From NCBI GenBank assembly GCA_023101725.1, contig JALJCO010003464.1, positions 558,001-622,000 of the forward strand: a DNA stretch of 64,000 bases. Reading direction: 5' to 3'. The notes beneath the pieces are model-generated. The model was not told the DNA's origin. It did not search any database and was given only the letters and a program-made list of their open reading frames with translations. Positions 12,924 to 53,999 of this stretch are shown here, in pieces. The DNA comes from Atherinomorus stipes. Taxonomy: Eukaryota > Chordata > Actinopteri > Atheriniformes > Atherinidae. The translations under genes and the position numbers were made by a program. Every line of letters starts with the position of its first letter. Within the stretch, counting starts at the first letter, position 1.

Positions 12924-13650
12924 CTTTTCTCTCTTCAATGCATCTTCAAGAACTCGTTTGTTCTCAAATTTAGAAAAGTGAAATAATCCAATCTACATCC
13001 GTCTCTTCTGTCGGTGCCGATAGCAAACTGTTTGCATTGAGCGCATTTAAAGTTGAGTTCTCTTCCTCCTCACTTTCTTCCTCATCTAGCAGTAGACCAC
13101 ATCCTCTAGGGGTTGCACAGAACTCGCGTATCCGCTCTTCTCAGGGAGGAGTGCTTAAAAGTTGACAATGTTCTCACTGCAGCCATCAAATGGCACAACT
13201 GAACTTTGACGAAGACATTTTTATGCCAAAAACCCCCAAACCTTAGTTTTATGCAGTGAAACACAGGGTGAGGTTCATCAGTAAACAGGTTTATAAACTG
13301 CCATTTTAAATCAACGACCCTACTACCCTTTAGTTAAAAAAAATTTAATGCAAAGGCCTAACATCTGTTACATACATGCTCAAGGAAGAAAAAAAAAATC
13401 TAATTGGGTTTTTCCATTCAAGTTCTCATCTTGTATATAGCTGATTCAGACTGCTTCCCGGATATGCTGCTTTATAATGAAACTTATGATCAGTCGAAAG
13501 CAGGCCAGACAGGAAAATATCTCTGATGTAGCCAAATGTGTCTGTTCAACCAGAGGTGACTTATTCAAGTCAGGTACATACATCTCTGTATGTGTGTCAA
13601 AAACTTGCTTAAAAGAAATAAATAAAACCCACACAAAATGTTTTTACATG
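12924..13650. other. Gap between RhoGEF start codon and uba1 3' end
   Basis: The right side of the GEF start codon should hold its 5' UTR and promoter. There are CpG-containing segments between 12990 and 13145 but no TATA box I would trust. Two genes on the same strand are packed closely here, with under 750 bases between the GEF start codon and the candidate uba1 poly(A) site. Confidence 0.4.
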
Positions 13651-13656
13651 TTTATT
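13651..13656 (-). terminator. Candidate uba1 poly(A) signal
   Basis: AATAAA on the minus strand, about 910 bases past the uba1 stop codon. No earlier minus-strand AATAAA was noticed in 13660-14564, so this would give a 3' UTR of about 0.9 kb. Confidence 0.5.
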
Positions 13657-14564
13657 CACTATCACAGTAAGTGCTCCCACTTCAAGATACATCTCAATGC
13701 CTTGCTTTCAAACTGTTATGTCATTTGGAATTAAAGTAGAAAGACAGTTTATGATCTATTAGATGTGTGCCAAAGCTCTGTCCAACCCCCTCCCCCCAAA
13801 ATAAAATAGAATATAACAAAACACATGAAATATAAAGAGAAAACTGATGTCATGTGCAAGAGCCCCTCGAAAGCCAAAGAGTGCAGCGACGAGGGTGTAG
13901 GGGTGCCTTAGACTGGGAAAGGCATTCTGCCCGTGTGATACATTTGGATTTCCTGTCAGGAAAGGTGTTTGACTAAGGTTTTTATCAGGGCTGGCCTTGT
14001 TTTAATTAATAGGGTGCAACTTTGGAAAACAAATAGAAAAAAAAAAGAAAGAACGATAATATAGGACCAGGTCTATGAGACAAGGGCTGGAGGAGAAAAG
14101 AGAGCAGGTAGAGTGGGGGGAGCAGGTGTTGGTATGGATTAAAAAGATACTCCCCCAATTTACTGTTGAAGTTTAGACAGTAAGGACAATATTGTACACA
14201 GGGACTCTAGAATACAGAGACAACTAAGGCTTATTGAAGTGTAGAGGCTTTACTAATGAGAAACATCAGGATGTACACTGTACACTGCTCCCTTCCTCCA
14301 ACGACACCGTTCCCACAGCAAAGCACCAACTGGATCCCTGACAGACTTAAAGGTATCCTTTAGTTGGCTTACCGGGGCTATGTACAGTCAGGCACAGGTT
14401 TACACAAACCACAGGCCGAAAAGAAACCAACTGATCCAAAAGAGCCAACGTGGATCAAGTTACCCACCCCTAGTCCCATCACAGCTCCCCACTAAGAGCA
14501 CCCCCTTCCCCCTTGCCTCCCCCCTGCAACTCCCACCGTCCTGTAGGTGGGCTCAATGTGGAGC

Positions 14565-32973
<18,409 letters not shown>

Positions 32974-34414
32974 CTGGGAATTCACAAAAGCAATTCTTTA
33001 AAATTGAGGCAGAGAATTACTTTTACATCTGTCTTTTTCAAGCATTATGGAATCTATTACATTTTGCTTGCAGCTGATAATACAATCACATCATATCAGA
33101 AAATAAATATCCAGCAAAACAAAAGCAGCTCAAAGGCCAAGTTTGGATTTCAAGGTTATTTAAGAAGAGTATAGATTTAAAATTAATATCAGCAATACAT
33201 ATGTATAATCCATTGCTATGGTTCCATTCCAACTATCAAAGTTGAGGAGAGAGGATATTTAGCCTAGAGAGCAGCTGGGCTGGCTGAAGGCCAAACCCCA
33301 ATCTGCTAGAAAAACGAACTGAGCCTGGGAAGAGACATGAATAGCAGCATTATGAGTTCTTTTCGTGCTTAGTGACAGCAATGGTTTGTTTATGTACTTC
33401 TATTGTTTATTATTCGCATTTAAAGACTGCCAGCATCGTTTAAAGAAAAACAGCTGAATCATTAAAAGTTCACTGCGGTAAAGAGCAATAGACACAGATT
33501 TGCAGGTGTGGACTGAAGACTCAGTGTGCTCATTTAATCAAGATGACGTTAAGATTAAGGGTAATGGTCAACGATCTGAACAAAAAATATGTATAACCAT
33601 GCGTAATCGTGATTAAAAGCAAAAATCTAGACAAACCAGTCACATGGTAAGAGAAAAAGGCCGCAGTATCTCGAACACACTGACCCCATAGCGCAGAGTA
33701 TCAGCCATAATTTCCGCATCAAATGCAGCTAACTTACCTTCGTCCCCCAAGTCAAGCTCGACAGTTTATAACACACCATCCCCCCCGACTGAAATTACAA
33801 AACGAGTCTAGCTCGTCTTAAAAATGATCGTGAGCTACAGTAAAAACTACATTTTTCCGTAAACAGGCGGCCGCGTTTATTAGAAATGAAAATGAAGGCA
33901 TCGGGCATGATACAGCAGAGCCGCCCGGCTGTCACAGTAGTTCGCACAAGCCAATAGAAAACCTCAGCTGCTAACAATTAATTTAGCGCTTCAGACGCAC
34001 AAGAAATGAACTTCGGCTGTGATTTAACGGAATCTAAAGGAACCCGATTAGGTAGGTTTCTGAGCCACTAATCAGATAAGTGGTTTGGCAGTTGGACAGA
34101 GTCGAAACATTAATAACTTAGAGGCAAGAAAACACCAGCTTGCCAGCCCATCCATTAGCCGCTCAGCCTAGGCCCTGCGCTCCCACAGTGCGGAACACAA
34201 CTTTACAAGCTAGCAGCTGCGGCTACGGCACAACCTGCTCGCTAAATAGAGCAGTGACTTTTATTTGACAGACGATTATCACAATTACTACATTGATGTG
34301 CCTTCATCTCGGAGTACTTAACAAGAAAACAATATTTTTCTTAATCGTTTAACGACAGTATCTATGCAAATGAAAGCCAGTACACTCGTGCTTCATTGAT
34401 TTCTCTGTTCTTAC

Positions 34415-34650
34415 CAATAATCCTTCTCGGTCCCTTCCCTATGCGAACCCGCTCCTCTCTCGCACTGTACAGATGTCAGCAATAACTATGGTAGCAAATT
34501 CGACGATTCGAACCAAGAAAGGAAAGACGATCCGGGATTAGGATGGCCTGCACTATAATGTCGAGTCACTATGTCGTTAGGCTCTGAATCTCTCTATGTA
34601 ATTGCGTTGCTGGCTTTGCGACTGCAGACGGGAACAAAACCAAAATGGCA
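34415..34650 (-). promoter_or_regulatory. Candidate proximal first exon and promoter of uba1
   Basis: A minus-strand donor (GGATTATTG then GTAAGAAC) at 34414/34415 is placed upstream of the coding exon, whose acceptor (AATTCCCAG) lies exactly before the ATG at 32973. This makes a non-coding first exon here likely. The surrounding sequence up to 34.7 kb is GC-rich with several CpG. The right boundary given is an estimate, as the start site cannot be read from sequence. Confidence 0.5.
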
Positions 34651-34699
34651 GATGGGGAGAAAGGGGCGGGGGGAGTTGTGACGCAGGGGTTGAAATATT

Positions 34700-36038
34700 C
34701 AACAGGAAAGGGTGGCTGTGTGCACACTGCTCAGCCAGACTGCCGTCTGATTGGCTGCCAGTGTGCATTCATCCCGCCCCTGATACCAGAAAATGCATGC
34801 CATGTCTAATAGTGTACAATGAACTGCTGGACCTCCAGCAATCCCTGCAAGAAACACCTTCCAATTCTTAAGATATGTATAGGCATATTTAGTAGAAGTA
34901 CGTGAAAGAAGAAGTCCCATTTTATGATTTATTCAAAAATATTGTTAAAAAGGAGATCTATTGAAACAGAACAAAATACAATAACAACAGCACCTTTGTC
35001 TCAGCGACAAGTCATCCTGTTCTGGAACAGAAGTGCATTCAAAGCTTAACGTGCCACTGTGTATTATGTGAAAAAAACAATATCTTACATTTTAACTATG
35101 TTGAAAATGTCCTAACTGAAACATATTTGGTGAATAGGGGTTAGAATATGCATCATCCCTTATCTGAATTCAACAATTATGACCAAGTCGAATAGTATTG
35201 CGGCATTAGGTAAGACAGGTACAGACTAAGGTGCGCTGTTGCAAGCTAAAGTGATGCTGAGGGTCTGGGCCCTCAGTAACATTGAGGTTAGGGGTGAGCA
35301 TTTCTTGCAGAAGAGTATTGGGGGAGGGGGTGCCTAGCAAATGACAAAGGCCCAGGAAAAGACTGGGCCGCATATTGTCGGGTACACATGTCGAGGGTAT
35401 CCCCAGTTCTCATCCTCTTAATACAAAAGATTTCATCATTCTGTTAGAGAAGAAAAGTGTACATATCTAAAACAACAGAATGGCAGATTATTCATCCTGA
35501 CAAGCCCAACAAACAACTATTACGTTATTGTGGTAACACATCTAACATCGCTCCCCTCACGTTAACCTAACAAAATACACGCAGCTTAAAGAAATTCTGG
35601 CAATAGGTTACACGTTCCGTGAGACAAGTTAGCTAGAATATACATCTCGCTTAGCTTGCATTTGATGTTTGCTGCAACTATAGCTTTATTGCCATTTCTT
35701 GCCACTTTAAATAATTAAAACTAGTGTGTTGTGCACATTAAACGTTCAAATGTTAATATAACGTTAACGTGACAGTGCCTAATTAGCAACGGTTAGCGGA
35801 ACGGATAGCTAAAAAAAAGGTTCAGTTAGCCAAAGGTAACTAATACTAACCACAACCAATAACGCAGATCAAAAGACTGCGTAGTTGTTAGCTTATGTGC
35901 AGCTAGCTCTCAGGCTATCTAGCCACCCAACGACTTTTTCCTTCTTGTGCCGCTATGTTAGCTTCCCAGCTAGCATTAGCCAACTAGCTGGGGCTAACGT
36001 TACCAAGACGAGAGCTTACACAAGTGTGCAGAACTTAC
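34700..36038. other. Upstream region of uba1 between two candidate first exons
   Basis: This stretch holds an orphan exon-like block at 35288-35440 and a minus-strand AATAAA at 34928-34933. Otherwise it is AT-rich with many TTAGC/CTAGC motifs at 35.6-36.0 kb. No recognisable protein is encoded. Confidence 0.35.
35288..35440 (-). other. Orphan exon-like open block
   Basis: On the minus strand a strong acceptor (TTTTCTTCTCTAACAG) at 35441 is followed by 51 codons open in one frame, starting NDEIFCIKRM and ending RNAHP then stop at 35288. About 355 bases further on lies a minus-strand AATAAA. A donor at 36037-36038 could supply a first exon, but no in-frame ATG joins to this block. It could be the last exon of a small unrecognised gene, part of a non-coding transcript, or chance. 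I do not recognise the peptide. Confidence 0.3.
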
Positions 36039-36230
36039 CACATCCGATATTACTCGGCCTGATCCGTAGTATTAAAAACCGGCTTCGTTTAAACAAAAAA
36101 ACAAACAAACAAAGTGAAAACTGAACACAGCCACTGACGGCAAACTGAAAAATGTGTCAAGCTGGCGGGCTCTGTGTGAGTTTTTCCACTGGACGGTTGC
36201 CTGCCCGGCTGTTCCCGAACCGTTTCCCCT
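36039..36230 (-). promoter_or_regulatory. Candidate distal first exon with donor
   Basis: The minus strand reads ATATCGGATGTG then GTAAGTTC, an excellent U2 donor, preceded by CpG-containing sequence with CCGGGCAGGCAACCG near 36.2 kb. It may be an alternative upstream first exon for uba1 or the first exon of the orphan transcript ending near 34.9 kb. The upstream edge is an estimate. Confidence 0.4.
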
Positions 36231-36239
36231 CACTCTATT

Positions 36240-37858
36240 TCAGTTGAAAGCAAAGCAAAGCAGCAACATGTGCACGTTACAGGCAGAACCATTATTCCGG
36301 CCCAGGGGGTTCACTAAAAAGTGATCATAGTAAATTTACCATAGACAGAGTCCTTCAATCAATCCTGAATACAACATACGATAACTAGAACAAATATTGT
36401 GTCTACTTTTATTCTGTTGCAAGGCATAATTGTATATTAACTGTTTACATCCAATTATATTTTCTTCACTCCGTAAATTCGCATGATTGGACTGACCCAA
36501 AGCGACCGCAATGCCACATGGGGCTTGTAGTGAGCCTGTGATAAGGAGCCCGTGTAAGAAATCTTCGGGTAGTTTCATGTAACGGTTCTTATGTGCAAGC
36601 GCGCCAACGCACGCGGTTAAAACTTCGCGCACAAACACACACTCATCAATTTTCACTAACAAAAATGTTTCTGGAGATTCAAATGTTTATAAAAATTTAA
36701 TTACCATTGGTTTTCTTTTATCAATGAAAAACTCAACGCTTGTTATAATCCTTTAAATTTTATTGAAAGACTTGCAAACAGAGCACAGTTTACAGAGGAG
36801 CAGAATGGTGCTTTAATTCGGGAGAACAGCACAGAATCTGGTATAACATACACCCAAAGAGCAGAAATAAATTCAGAGACATGTTTATTTAATAAATATG
36901 AGCAAAATGACAGGACTGTCTTAACATTGATGTAACATTGCCCAAACAAGTGTGTTAACAAAACTAGAATCAAATCAAAATTAAGTTTGGGGGCTAAATT
37001 TTTTCAAGAATTTTAGAAACAGAAGATAATTTTTTAAAATGTTATTGCAAAGCCTTTATACAATATGCCTGAAAATTATTTTCTTCAGACCCCAAACAGA
37101 TGTGTAGCAACTCAGGACTTTGAGTAACAGTTCAAGTTTAAGGACACCATGTAATGTAACAAATCTCAATGTCTAACAGCCTGCTGGAACAAATTGATTT
37201 GATCAGCTTCACATATTGCTGTACAACTGTGTAACACCAAGCATTACAACAGAATGTAAAGCTACATAAATAAAAATAATTAGAAATATAGAAATGGAAG
37301 GAGCTGCTTTGAAAACATAAAAGTATGAGTCTGGACATGGGGATCTTTACATCCAAGGGGATAGGAGAATCTAAGAATCAGGAAATATATATGTACACAT
37401 ATATTTATTTACAGTTGATAGCGAATAATGCAAACTAACCCTTCCTTAGCTGTTATCCCTTATTTTTTCTGTATGACACTGTTTTTTTATGTGTAGACTG
37501 ATCATTTGTAAACTGTGCTGAGTGCTTGGATATTCCAGTATGATTTAGTTGTGTTGGGCATGCAGGCACACATCTGTATCTGAGAAATAAACCAGCTTTA
37601 GAGATCTTGATCTTTGCAGCTATTGCAGAAAGAGATGTTTGACTTTACTCCCCCGTAACTCCACTCATGAGAGCATCTGAATGCCACAAGGGAAGTTCTT
37701 GGTATTAGAGCACAACCAAACCAAACAACACTGTATGGTTGCTTTTCTTCTGGGTAACAAGAACATAATGCATCTGGATGAGACAGAATCATTGAACCAT
37801 TAAGTGTAAACTATAAATCCAGTGTTCCAGGTGCTTTGCATTTGTCTCATAACCTGCC
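36240..37858 (-). terminator. camkv 3' UTR and poly(A) region
   Basis: Downstream of the tail stop at 37859 the minus strand has AATAAA at 36759-36764 and another near 37405. The farther site would give a 3' UTR of about 1.1 kb. The block 36240-36740 to its left shows no gene; it lies between the 3' end of camkv and the upstream promoter zone of uba1. Confidence 0.45.
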
Positions 37859-47951
<10,093 letters not shown>

Positions 47952-50900
47952 GACGGCATTCACCTACCAAACAAAGAGAAAAACATTTTAGTAATTACAC
48001 GACATAAGGAAAAAAGAGATTACATTTGAAAATAAGAGAAAATAAAAATGAAGCAATCTCAGAGAAATGTGGACAAATGTGCTAAATAAAGAAATAGATT
48101 TACTTTGAAACATCTCAGTGGTCAAAGTTAGAGACGAGTGTCACTTTGCTTTGATATTGTACTGTATGTAATTGATAGCAGTTCCTCTGCTAATCTAGAT
48201 ACTAACGCCTCTGACAGCCTGGTTGCATGCCAGCCTTGTCAACAGATAGAGAGCTTCGTGCTAAGCTTCCCCCTTTTCTGCAAAAGACCACGGTTGCTGT
48301 GTAACATCTGTCAAGTTCAAGTTAAACTTTGTTTATAAAGGGCAGTGTCCCTGCATCCCTGAAGCAGCTGGCTCCTTTAGACACCACAAATGTCTCTGGT
48401 ATCACTACTGGGTTTTAATGACAGAAAATGTCTTGTTCATTTGCTGTATACATTTGTGCATTTACAGTATGCGTGGATCGTAGTTTACTGTAATACTGCT
48501 ATACAGTAAACAGAATATAAATGTTGGAATGGGTGTACTATTTTTTTCTGGTTTTCATCATAGTTTCAGGCATGCACTTCACAGACACAGTCCTCTCATA
48601 ACATTCACCCTGAAATAGCGTGTGACCCCATAGGAGGTCCCAAACGCCCAGGTAGAAAATCAAGGATCAAGATAGTGAATCAGCAATCGATATACCATCT
48701 CATAACAGTCCTCAGGCAATCCTCACCCACATGTTTTAAACACTCCATCTACTGTAGGAGACACATTTCTTGGAAGCTTCACTTATCCATCCTAAATATG
48801 CTTCTCCTCTAAATAACTGGCTCTACCCTTTCCTGTTAGATTTCACTCGCGTAGATACCCACACTTCATCCCGAGCCTGTGCAGGGCTCAGGATCATGCC
48901 AAGAGAAGACCACGCAATTGACCAGGCTGGAAAATTATGTGATAGCAGCAAATGAGACATTTCAGAGGAAGCTTTGCACTCGGAGTAAATCTAAAGAGAG
49001 GTTGTGACCCTGTGAGGATGGCTTTGTGGTTATGTTGTGTGTATAAGTGAATGAAAGAGCAATGGACAGAAATGAACTCTGAGTGGAGAGTAGGCCTATG
49101 AAACAGAGATGAAAAAAAGAAAGACAATAGAAATCCTCAGATGTAAGGACATCTTTCAGGTGCTAATTCTGGATTTAAAAAATGAATATCATTGATGTAA
49201 AATCCTGACTGTGTATTGTGTGTGTGTATTTGTGTGTGTGTAGAGTCACCACTGTAGATGATAGGGCCAGTGGTGCTTCTGGCCCACAGTGGAGGAGGGG
49301 CTGGAGAATTCTGTGTAATCCAACCGCTGGCCCTAATCTCTAATCTGTACCCCTAATCCTGAGAGCAGGAATACACCACGTGTGTCTGTGTACATGCATA
49401 AATGAGTGTGTATCTGAGCAAGTCCAAAGGTTGTTTAGGATATGTCACATGTGTGGATATGAGTGTGAGCAGAAGGGAGTGTGCATGTGTGTACATGTGG
49501 GTCCATATGTGCGTTCCTGTGTGAATGTAATGCCCCAGCGAGATGGCAGGGGAATTTAGTGGTGCCAGAAGATTACATAACTGCAGCATTCCCATGACAA
49601 GGCCCTGGACAAGGTGACGCTGGCATGATGTGAAAGGAGCACATCAATGCTTGAGAGAACAAAATCCATCCAGTGGAAGCACCAAACATCAACCAGCGAT
49701 AAGGGGCCATCAAATATGCTTGTCCATAACTTTTTAGATGCTAGCAAGCATCTAAGCACAATCTTTACCCCACACCAGGTCTAAAATACTATACTTGCTG
49801 GTAACCAAAAGTCTGACTTTAAAGATACATTCATAAGAGTACAAACATTTCCCCCACAAACTATGAATGTTTTCCAGTGAGCAATTTGGAGAAAGCATGG
49901 TTTTAATCAACCTTATCTGAAGCAGTGCTGGGATGTGGAGGGTTATAAGAGGGTGACTGTATAGGTAACCAATGGCTATAACAAAAATAGCCCGTTTCTT
50001 GAAAACCTGTCCATACGTCCACTCAGGTACATATGGTCTATGTGTGCATTTTAAGAAACTATAGGGGCAGGAATTGTGAAAGAATAAACATGCATGTCCA
50101 GTTTTTTAATACTAACGATGAAGCGTTAAAAACCAAAAATAACGAGCCCACCTACGTCTCTCTCCATTGCCTTGAACAGGCTACGTGCTGCATAATGCAT
50201 TGAGATTCGGTGGCCAAATTTCCTGCACAGTCCTCAGGATGTGATATCAATTGACACGGCATCCACATCCCCGGCAGCTTTGATACAGGAAGAAGATGGA
50301 TTCAAACACCATCTTGTCCCTTAGGAAACACCCCATCATCTTATGGATTCTTCTGCTGTCAGTAAATGATCCAGATCTACTAACAGACCACTAAAAAGTG
50401 GCATTATGAAGAAAAAGACGTTATAAGTGTAGTAAACAGTGTTACAGCACCAGTTTGTGTGCGCTCCTGTGCCAGCTTGCCTGGTGACTGCAGTTACCCG
50501 CAGTGCCAGTTGTGTCACTCATGTCACTTGCGAGTCTCATTTCTTCATCTTGCCCCTCGTTCCTTTAAGGAACACATGAGGTGTAAAAATGACGATAATG
50601 GTGACTAAGTTGTAAAAACAATGGACTTTAGCCCCTAATCATAATAACTGTCTATCTCTAAAAAAGTGAGGCTATAGCCTGATGCCAGTGAGGAAGTGAC
50701 ATGCAACTATTGCAACCTCTTAAATGGACTCTGTGAAGGTGATGGATACATTACATTGTATTTCAGTCCAACCGACAACTATTTTACAATTCCGTCAAAG
50801 TACATTTTTGCCTCAACCTAACCAGTTTTAGTAAAGTGTTGTGTCACTAAAAAAATAACTGGTATCAATCGCAAAAGACCCCAGTTTTAAGTGTTTAATT

Positions 50901-51990
50901 CCTCCATCCAATCACATTTGGTTTTGTCCCTGTTTACAAATTCACTTTTAAGCAAGGGAATCCAGCGGATTTTAATATTCTATAAGTTGGATGATAGTAA
51001 AACCCTGTACTGGCCCACTGTGCAATGGTCACTGCCCAAGTTAGGAGGATTAAATCAGGTGGTTTTTTTTTTCCCCTTTTAACTTTAAGCACCTTTTACA
51101 CATTCTTTTTTTAGTCAGTATTTTGTGATTTTTAACTTTTGTTACAGCACAAAGTAATAGGAATTCCCCTTAGACTAAAAGGTTTGATGGCTTCATGAAA
51201 GTGAGTAGACAACTGTAAGTTTTTAGGAGTGAAGAGAAACAATCGGTTGATGTTTATTCTTTCTTCTACATATATTTTGTCTTCTTCTTTCCATCTGCCA
51301 ATGGATTATGTTCCTGACTCAGATGCCATAAAACAATACCTGCAGAATACTGAGTCAGTTTGAGCCTTGAAGTTGGTAAAGAGTAGGAGGATATAAGGTA
51401 GGATGTATGGGAGGATCTGACGGAAAAGGGGATGAGAGGGAAGGAGTGGAAAAGATGGAAGATGAGGTAAGAAGTGTGAAATGATAGGAACAGAAAGACA
51501 AGGAGAAAAGTGAACTGTGACGAGGTGAAAAGGTGGTTGGAGAAAACACTGTACATGAGAACAGAAAAAACACAGAAGTGCAGAGGCAGATTGAGAATAC
51601 CTATCAACCTCACAGCTTCATCGCTGTGTGAATTCTTGCACACGGGTGTGTATGTGTATGTGTATGCACATGTGGGTGCATGAGCGTGTGTGCTAACACA
51701 CTTTGTATGATAATGGATTATGCTGCATTGGTTTTCGTCAAGATATCAAAGGCTGTCCCTGAAGTTTAAAAGTACTAGAAGGCACACTAACAGGACAACA
51801 CTAACTCACAGCATTCATTCTGAACTATCAGGTGCTACCTGCACCAGTGGCATTCAGAGGAGAAGAAAAGCTGATCTTGTAAATGATCATGTGAGCAACA
51901 TATTCACTGTTGATAACATGGCATTTTCAACCACACCGACAAGACGATTTGGTGACAAACCATCCTATAATTACTATTTCAATAATACAA
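47952..51990. other. Region upstream of the camkv start codon, no gene seen
   Basis: The first coding exon of camkv has an acceptor (TTGGTAG) 12 bases before its ATG, so at least one non-coding 5' exon lies further right. I could not place it. The stretch holds CA/TG-rich DNA around 47.38, 49.2 and 49.4-49.5 kb and no recognisable exon. Confidence 0.45.
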
Positions 51991-51998
51991 AGTTATTT

Positions 51999-52075
51999 CA
52001 CCTTTATTTAACCAGATAAAACCATTGAGATTAGGATTTTTTTTCCCAAGAGTGACCTGGTTAAAGGCAGGGTGG
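51999..52075 (+). repeat. Fish interspersed repeat (TTTATTTAACCAG type)
   Basis: Contains CCTTTATTTAACCAGATAAA, CCATTGAGATTAGG and CAAGAGTGACCTGG in order, which matches a repeat found many times in teleost genomes. Recognised from memory; class not assigned. Confidence 0.6.
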
Positions 52076-52499
52076 ATGATGTTTTCCAGGAGCGTTTTTT
52101 ACAATATTGCTTAGTCTTCTTTACACCCCAATTGTAGCCGATTAATTAAATGTTCTGACACAAAAATTTATGAAATGGATTATGGGGTTATAACAGTGAC
52201 AGCTTCAATTGGTACTGAAAATAAAATTTGGCTTTGAAAAATCTAAATTTGAAATAAAATATATAAGATGCTATCAAATTATGAGTGATGAAAAATTGGT
52301 ATTGGTACTGAAAAAGTTATTTAAAAATGAAAAAAGTTTCATTGAAAAATAAAATCCATATTTTAAGAGATTAATAGCTTTCATTTCAAACATTTACTTT
52401 TGCTGACAGCATTTTTACATGTTGACGACATTTCTTTATGCTGACCTTTTTTTTGACGTTGTCAGTTTTCTTTCAATGATGTGATTTTCAGTTTCAACT

Positions 52500-52682
52500 C
52501 CCTGTCACTGTTTTTGCGCTGAGGGGGGCGGGGTTGCGGCGCGCTACTGTCAAATGATTTGCATAGAATCTGCATACTGAGGGAAGCTTCACTGTTCCCT
52601 GGCCCGGCCTGACGTTCAGGGTCAGAAACGATCCACAGATTCAATGGCGGCTGCCGGCTCAGGTGGAACACCTATATCGCAG
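52500..52682 (+). promoter_or_regulatory. Candidate CpG promoter and first coding exon, plus strand
   Basis: A GC-rich block (GGGGGGCGGGGTTGCGGCGC at about 52522-52541) is followed at 52644 by an ATG with 13 codons, MAAAGSGGTPISQ, ending exactly at CAG then GTATGT (52682/52683). Ala/Gly-rich starts just before a donor are typical of first exons of housekeeping genes. No second exon could be found in the next 11 kb, and I do not recognise the protein. Confidence 0.35.
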
Positions 52683-53924
52683 GTATGTTTTCTTTACATC
52701 TGAAGCATAATTGGACTAAGTGTAAGGGATAATACCCGACGAGGCGTCCCCCATCAGAAACAAATGGACGTTCTGATAATGGACAACCTCGGAGGGAAAT
52801 ATCCCGCTTATACCATGGTCAGTTACAAAAAAAAAAAAAATGTTAAGCCAATTATTAATATGTTAAAGTTGTTTACCGTTAACAACTTGCTGCTCTTATC
52901 TATGCCGTTGTTTGCTCTTAAAATCCACCGAAAAGAAAAAAACAAACAAAACGGATGTGGGTCAAGTCATGGAGGTGTTGGTGTTTGTAGAAGGAGTTGA
53001 CGATGAGGGAATTATCACTTTTAAAAAAAATCTTTTTCCTCTGCTGTTTACTGGCAAGTTAACAAGCTATCCACTCAGCGGTTCTCGGTTATCTTCACTG
53101 ACAACCATCGGCGCACACGTTCCTGTGTTCTGGAGGCGTGGTTTCGGGTGGATGTATTTTTTATAGCTTGCTCAAAACGTTTTTCCAGGATCCCCTACCC
53201 TGCCTTTAAGTTAGAGTAGAAGTAGAAATCAGAGTTTTGAGCCCCAAGAATAATCAGGACAGTTGGCTATGAAAAGATAAATACAAGTGGAGATGTAGCT
53301 GGTTCCCTTCTGCAGATTATGGACATCAGAAAGGTATGCAAAGATACTTATTTGATGGCTTCACTTTTCCCACAACCAAGGCAAAGTTAAGCAGAGGTTG
53401 GGAGCACTATGCAAGACAACCAGCAGGATACAAACTTCATGAAAGCTAATCTTCCAGCAGGAATCAAGGCTAGGAAAAGTTACGTAGTTGAAAGCACTAT
53501 AGAAATGATTAAAGTACCAAAGTTGGCAAGTATGGAAGTCTTAAATAAAAGAGGAAACAGAATAGATTAGGGAGGGGCTTTAAATTTGACCAATAAAGCC
53601 TGATGAATAACGAGATGCTAGAATTTGCTGCGGAGAGCCAGTGAGGACGAGAAGCTAAAAGACTGAGGGAACCAATGGGGATCAATGCTTGAGTTTAAAA
53701 GCAGACCTGTTGAAAGATAGCAACAATTACTGACAGTTTATGGCTTGAGGAAGGATAATTGAGAATCTTTATCCAACCAAACGGACCTATTATTACAATT
53801 ATGGAACTTGTTTGCACAGCAAGTGACATCCTGAACATGTCAACTAAAGAGACAGCAACATTTTGAATCAAGGACACCTACAAAAGTCTTAGTACCCCAG
53901 AGGGATGCTGGAGGCTACTCGCAA

Positions 53925-53945
53925 CCCCCCCCCCCCCCCCCCCCC
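53925..53945. repeat. Poly(C) and CA-rich tract
   Basis: Twenty-one C followed by CACACC/ACACAC repeats to about 54000. Confidence 0.95.
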
Positions 53946-53999
53946 TCCACACACCCTCACCCCACACACACCCTCACCCACACCACACACACACACAAA

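Noticed and set aside
34602..34871. Plus-strand frame at the uba1 promoter (a MADGEKGAGG start near 34644 was also considered)
   Set aside because: GC-rich promoter DNA opens frames by chance; no donor or family match follows.
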